Positions 60,586 through 64,000 of a DNA stretch of 64,000 nucleotides are shown here, piece after piece. Both the position numbers and the translations under genes were made by a program. The stretch is from Arthrobacter alpinus (GTDB taxonomy: Bacteria; Actinomycetota; Actinomycetes; Actinomycetales; Micrococcaceae). Below the pieces are notes generated by a model. The model made no database searches and was not told where the DNA came from. It saw only the letters and a program-made list of their open reading frames with translations. The DNA lies in NCBI RefSeq assembly GCF_900105965.1, contig NZ_FNTV01000001.1, positions 1,178,001 to 1,242,000 of the forward strand, given 5' to 3'. Numbering within the stretch: position 1 is the stretch's first letter; every line of letters starts with the position of its first letter.

Positions 60586-62190
60586 ATGATGATTTCACGC
60601 CGTAACTTTACCTCGCTCAGCGTTCTTGCCATAGGCACGCTCATGCTGAACGCCTGCTCGGGCAACTCAAAAGCACAAATCAACGACGCCTCCGCAGATT
60701 TCGGCTTGCAAAGCAGCGGGTACCCTGTCGTCACCAAGCCCCTGACGCTGGCCTTCTCCGGAACCAAGTCCGCGCTCGCGCCCGATTACAAGACCATGGC
60801 GCTGGTCCAGGAATGGCAGAAGACCACCAACATCACCGTTGACTGGAAGAACCTGCCGGACAACGTGTTCCAGGAGAAGAAGAACCTGATCCTGGCCAGT
60901 GGCGACCTGCCGGACGCCTTCTTCAACACGGGTCTGAGTGACTCCGAAGTTGCCACCTACGGCACCAACGGAACCTTGCTGGCGCTGGAAACCCTGATCG
61001 ACAGCCATGCACCAAATATGAAGAAGATCCTTGACTCCCGTCCGGACATCAAGGCAGCCATCACTTCCTCCGACGGACACATCTACACCCTGCCGTCCGT
61101 GGAGGAACTAGGCCTGGTCCAGTTCCCGCACATGATCGCCATCAACAAGACGTGGCTGGACAAGCTGGGACTGGCGGTTCCGACCACGATTGATGAGTAC
61201 CACGACGCCCTGCTGGCATTCAAGGAAAAGGACCTGGCCGGGGGCGGGAAAACCATTCCTCTCAGCTACGAACCCGGCACCTTTTGCGGCGACATCGTTG
61301 ACTTGGTCGCGGCTTTGGGTGGGCTTCCCGACAACGCCGACCACAGAATTGTTCAGGATGGCAAGGTCATCTTCACGGCGACCCAACCTCAGTACAAGAA
61401 GGCCGTCACGGCGTTGAACTCCTGGTACAAGGAAGGCCTCATTGATCCTGAATCGTTCTCCCAAGATGACAAGTCCTACCTGGCCAAGGGCAAGACCACC
61501 ACGCCGTCCCTTGGATCATTCGTTTGGTGGGAAATCAAGGAAATGGTGGGTGAGGAGCGGGCCAACGACTACGTTCTGGTACCCATCCTGACCGGTGTTG
61601 ATGGCAAGAAGCTTGCCAGTGTCGCCAACAACCAGGAGATCAACCGCGGCGCATTCGCCATCACGCGCTCCAACAAGTACCCGGCAGCCACCATGCGCTG
61701 GGTTGACTACCTCTACGATCCGATCCAGTCGGCACAGGCCAACTGGGGGCCCATCGGTGTCACCCTGGAGAAGGATGACAAGGGAATCCTGGTGCAAATC
61801 CCGGCGGATGTCTCCACCAGCGAGGGGGAGCGCCGGCAGAAGGTTGCCCCGGGTGGTCCCAAGGTCATCACCAAGGAGGACTTCCTCACCGTCGTGGCGC
61901 CCGAGCCGCGTGCGGCCGAACGGGCCAAGATTGTCCAGGACATGTACCTGCCCCATGCCGCCAACAAGGCCTACCCGCCTGTTCCGCTGTCCAATGAGGA
62001 ACTGCAGCAAATTTCCAGCATCCAGACCGACGTCACCTCGCTGACCAAGCAGAAGCTGGCCAAGTGGGTTGTCCAGGGTGGCATCGATGCCGAATGGGAC
62101 GGGTATGTTGCCCAGCTCAAGACCATCGGTTTGGACCGAATGATGGAGACCTACCAGCAGGCCTACGACAGGTTCCAAGAGAACTCCTAG
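60586..62190 (+). CDS. Sugar-binding lipoprotein, LipO/LplA type
   Basis: 534-residue extracellular solute-binding protein. The lipobox is LNAC (Cys 24) after a short hydrophobic stretch. The long size, LASGDLPDAFFNTGLSDSE and YDPIQSAQANWGPIG are typical of the family-1-related LipO proteins paired with LplB/YtcP permeases. Neighbouring fructosidase suggests it binds fructo-oligosaccharides or sucrose-type saccharides. A large hairpin follows directly after the stop. Confidence 0.9.
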   Translation: MMISRRNFTSLSVLAIGTLMLNACSGNSKAQINDASADFGLQSSGYPVVTKPLTLAFSGTKSALAPDYKTMALVQEWQKTTNITVDWKNLPDNVFQEKKNLILASGDLPDAFFNTGLSDSEVATYGTNGTLLALETLIDSHAPNMKKILDSRPDIKAAITSSDGHIYTLPSVEELGLVQFPHMIAINKTWLDKLGLAVPTTIDEYHDALLAFKEKDLAGGGKTIPLSYEPGTFCGDIVDLVAALGGLPDNADHRIVQDGKVIFTATQPQYKKAVTALNSWYKEGLIDPESFSQDDKSYLAKGKTTTPSLGSFVWWEIKEMVGEERANDYVLVPILTGVDGKKLASVANNQEINRGAFAITRSNKYPAATMRWVDYLYDPIQSAQANWGPIGVTLEKDDKGILVQIPADVSTSEGERRQKVAPGGPKVITKEDFLTVVAPEPRAAERAKIVQDMYLPHAANKAYPPVPLSNEELQQISSIQTDVTSLTKQKLAKWVVQGGIDAEWDGYVAQLKTIGLDRMMETYQQAYDRFQENS

Positions 62191-62196
62191 TCCTTC

Positions 62197-62243
62197 GGCG
62201 GCGGGGCTGGCCGGTGCAACAAGTACCGGCCTGCCCCGCCGCC
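62197..62243 (+). terminator. Large intercistronic hairpin after the binding protein
   Basis: 18 of 19 base pairs (arms 62197-62215 and 62225-62243) with a 9-base loop, GC-rich and without a T-run. It lies inside the operon, so it more likely stabilises the binding-protein mRNA or attenuates downstream genes than terminates fully. Confidence 0.6.
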
Positions 62244-62306
62244 AGCCACCGCGCACCACCGACGCCCACATTTTCTTACCAGCACAGAAACGAGAACAGC
62301 CCCCTC

Positions 62307-63815
62307 ATGACTGCCTCGACAGCCACAACCGTCGAATCCTTTCGCCCTGCCCTGCATTTCGCAGCACGAAACACGTGGCTCAATGACCCGAACGGCCTGA
62401 TCCACCACGGAGGCGTTTACCACCTCTACTACCAGAACAATCCGGTGGACAACGTTTGGGGAAACATGTCTTGGGGGCACGCCACCTCGCCGGACCTGCT
62501 GAACTGGACCGAGCACCCCGTCGCCATTGCGTGCGACGAACAGGAAGACATCTTCTCCGGCAGCATCGTTTTCGACCGCCACAACACCAGCGGATTCGGC
62601 ACCGCAACCGCGGCCCCGCTGGTAGCCGCGTACACCAGCGCTTTCAAGGCCGGCTCCGCCCACCATGGCGTCCAAGCCCAGTCACTGGCCTACAGCCTTG
62701 ACGGCGGCTACACCTGGACCAAGCATGCCAACAACCCGGTGCTGAACCGCGGTTCTGCCGAGTTCCGGGACCCGAAGGTGTTCCGTTATGAGGGAGCAGC
62801 GGGAAGCTATTGGGTCATGGTCGCCGTGGAAGCCACGGACTTCCACGTCGTTCTTTACAAGTCAGAGAACCTCAAAGACTGGGAATTGCTGAGCAGCTTC
62901 GGGCCGGCCAACGCAACCGGCGGCGTCTGGGAATGCCCCGACCTCTTCCCGCTTCCCGTGGATGGCGACCCGGAGAACGTCAAGTGGGTTCTCGTGGTGA
63001 ACCTTAACCCGGGCGGCCCCAACAGCGGCTCCGCCGGGCAGTATTTTGTTGGTGACTTCGATGGCACCACGTTCACTTCTGACACCACCGTCACAGAAGG
63101 CTCCCAGGATCCTGACCGCCTCGGTGAATACCAGTGGCTGGACTGGGGCCGGGACTACTACGCCGCCGTTTCCTTCAGCGACGCACCCGACAACCGCCGG
63201 CTCATGATCAGCTGGATGAACAACTGGCAGTACGCCAACCAGATCCCCACCTCCCCTTGGCGCAGCCCCATGTCACTGGCCCGTGAAATCTCCCTGCACG
63301 CAGTTGACGGCAGGCTTCGCCTGGCGCAACGCGTTGCCGAAGACCCTGCCGCAGTGTCCGGCCTAAGCCCCGTGTTCGAGCTCGCAGAAGCCACCGTTTC
63401 CAACGAGACTCTGGTCCTCGACGGTGCTGCCGGCATGGTTCAACACATCAATCTCACCTTTACGCCGGGAACAGCGAAAGAGTTCGGCTTGGTGGTCCGC
63501 ACCGACGGAACAGAGGGTACCCGCATCGGAATTCGGCCTGCTGGCGGACGCATCTTCGTTGACCGCCGTAACTCCGGGCTGACCGACTTTCACGAATCGT
63601 TCGCTTCAATCGACTCGGCTCCGCTTCTGCCCATCGACGGTTCCTACCAACTGAGCGTCTATGTGGATCATTGCTCCGTGGAGATCTTCGCTCAGGACGG
63701 GCTCGTCACCTTGACGGAGCTGATTTTCCCTTCGGCCACCAGCACCGATGTGGCCCTCTACGCCACCGGCGGCACGGCAACGGTGAGTGGCCTCAACCTC
63801 ACGCGCTGGGCCTGA
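62307..63815 (+). CDS. GH32 fructosidase (levanase/inulinase type)
   Basis: 502-residue glycoside hydrolase family 32 enzyme. Five-bladed propeller motifs: WLNDPNGLI (nucleophile Asp), FSGSIVF, FRDPKVF (RDP, transition-state Asp) and WECPDLF (acid/base Glu), then a C-terminal beta-sandwich (YVDHCSVEIFAQDG). No signal peptide is visible, so it acts inside the cell on imported fructo-oligosaccharides, levan or inulin fragments, or sucrose. The start at 62307 is followed by family sequence within 15 residues; the longer frame overlaps the binding-protein gene and is ignored. Confidence 0.93.
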   Translation: MTASTATTVESFRPALHFAARNTWLNDPNGLIHHGGVYHLYYQNNPVDNVWGNMSWGHATSPDLLNWTEHPVAIACDEQEDIFSGSIVFDRHNTSGFGTATAAPLVAAYTSAFKAGSAHHGVQAQSLAYSLDGGYTWTKHANNPVLNRGSAEFRDPKVFRYEGAAGSYWVMVAVEATDFHVVLYKSENLKDWELLSSFGPANATGGVWECPDLFPLPVDGDPENVKWVLVVNLNPGGPNSGSAGQYFVGDFDGTTFTSDTTVTEGSQDPDRLGEYQWLDWGRDYYAAVSFSDAPDNRRLMISWMNNWQYANQIPTSPWRSPMSLAREISLHAVDGRLRLAQRVAEDPAAVSGLSPVFELAEATVSNETLVLDGAAGMVQHINLTFTPGTAKEFGLVVRTDGTEGTRIGIRPAGGRIFVDRRNSGLTDFHESFASIDSAPLLPIDGSYQLSVYVDHCSVEIFAQDGLVTLTELIFPSATSTDVALYATGGTATVSGLNLTRWA

Positions 63816-63840
63816 CACCGGAACCCGAAAGAGAGAACTC

Positions 63841-64000
63841 ATGAACCTCCCCAAGCATGATTGCCCATCCAGTGACGGCTTGGACGTGGTGGTCGTTGGC
63901 GAATCCCTCACCGACGTCGTCATCTCTTCGGACGGAACGAGCGAACACCCCGGCGGATCCCCAGCCAACGTGGCTTACGGGCTGGGTCGCCTAGGTGCCG
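63841..64000 (+). CDS. PfkB-family carbohydrate kinase (3' end outside window)
   Basis: The first 53 codons read VVVVGESLTDVVIS and HPGGSPANVAYGLGRLGA, the N-terminal motif of PfkB/ribokinase sugar kinases with the GGSPANVA substrate loop seen in fructokinases. GAAAGAGAGAA precedes the ATG. Placed after a GH32 fructosidase it is most likely a fructokinase. Truncated by the window edge. Confidence 0.85.
   Translation, partial: MNLPKHDCPSSDGLDVVVVGESLTDVVISSDGTSEHPGGSPANVAYGLGRLGA

Overview
The window looks like chromosome from a high-GC actinobacterium of the Micrococcaceae (Arthrobacter, Paenarthrobacter or Pseudarthrobacter type). This rests on a mycothiol-type maleylpyruvate isomerase, a DosR-like response regulator with DosS-like GAF kinases, Arthrobacter-style IS and RHS debris, and codon use. 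No tRNA, rRNA or CRISPR array was seen. Both ends cut genes: a kynureninase on the left and a PfkB sugar kinase on the right.

Layout. 1-2.1 kb: kynureninase plus a PaaX-type regulator. 3.1-5.1 kb: NmrA-type reductase divergent from an HxlR regulator, then a GrpB protein. 6.1-12.4 kb: a complete 3-hydroxybenzoate/gentisate pathway (hydroxylase, gentisate dioxygenase, maleylpyruvate isomerase, fumarylpyruvate hydrolase, transporter, IclR regulator). 12.4-13.8 kb: decayed resolvase, IS terminus and a broken YefM/YoeB toxin-antitoxin pair.

13.9-31.6 kb is the most interesting region, a dormancy or hypoxia island: a DUF1508 protein, two DosS-like sensor kinases, a DosR-like regulator, two universal stress proteins, three pyridoxamine-phosphate-oxidase-fold proteins, a zinc alcohol dehydrogenase, a collapsed P-type ATPase, a carbamate-kinase remnant, an AarF/ABC1 kinase and a DUF4389 membrane protein. 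Seven 14-bp palindromic boxes that align without gaps (consensus GGGNCTTTNGACYC) lie upstream of these genes. In front of the three flavin-fold genes the box sits about 43 bp from the start codon and a -10 hexamer ends 6-7 bases before it, which predicts leaderless transcripts under direct DosR-like activation. An SDR/TetR pair and an IS3 remnant are embedded in the island.

32-35.5 kb: IS3 and IS110 remnants, a CmtR-like ArsR regulator with a cysteine-tailed cation diffusion facilitator, and a broken HipB-like gene. 35.6-38.9 kb: PEP synthase and its regulatory kinase/phosphorylase. 39-43.7 kb: SDR pseudogene, WYL regulator and VOC protein divergent around a 27-bp perfect palindrome, a DJ-1/PfpI protein, and a YihY membrane protein. 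43.7-47.5 kb: two small membrane proteins among RHS, ISL3 and OmpR-type fragments. 47.8-55.7 kb: secreted polysaccharide deacetylase with SLH-like repeats, a calcineurin-type phosphodiesterase, a Stealth sugar-phosphate transferase, a DHA2 efflux pump and a flavodoxin lipoprotein. 55.8-57.4 kb: EamA transporter with a TetR regulator. 57.6-64 kb: a fructan/sucrose operon with LacI regulator, two ABC permeases, a binding lipoprotein, a GH32 fructosidase and the start of a fructokinase-like gene.

Functions are assigned from recognisable family motifs in the translated sequence. Operators, promoters and terminators are read by eye and are predictions.
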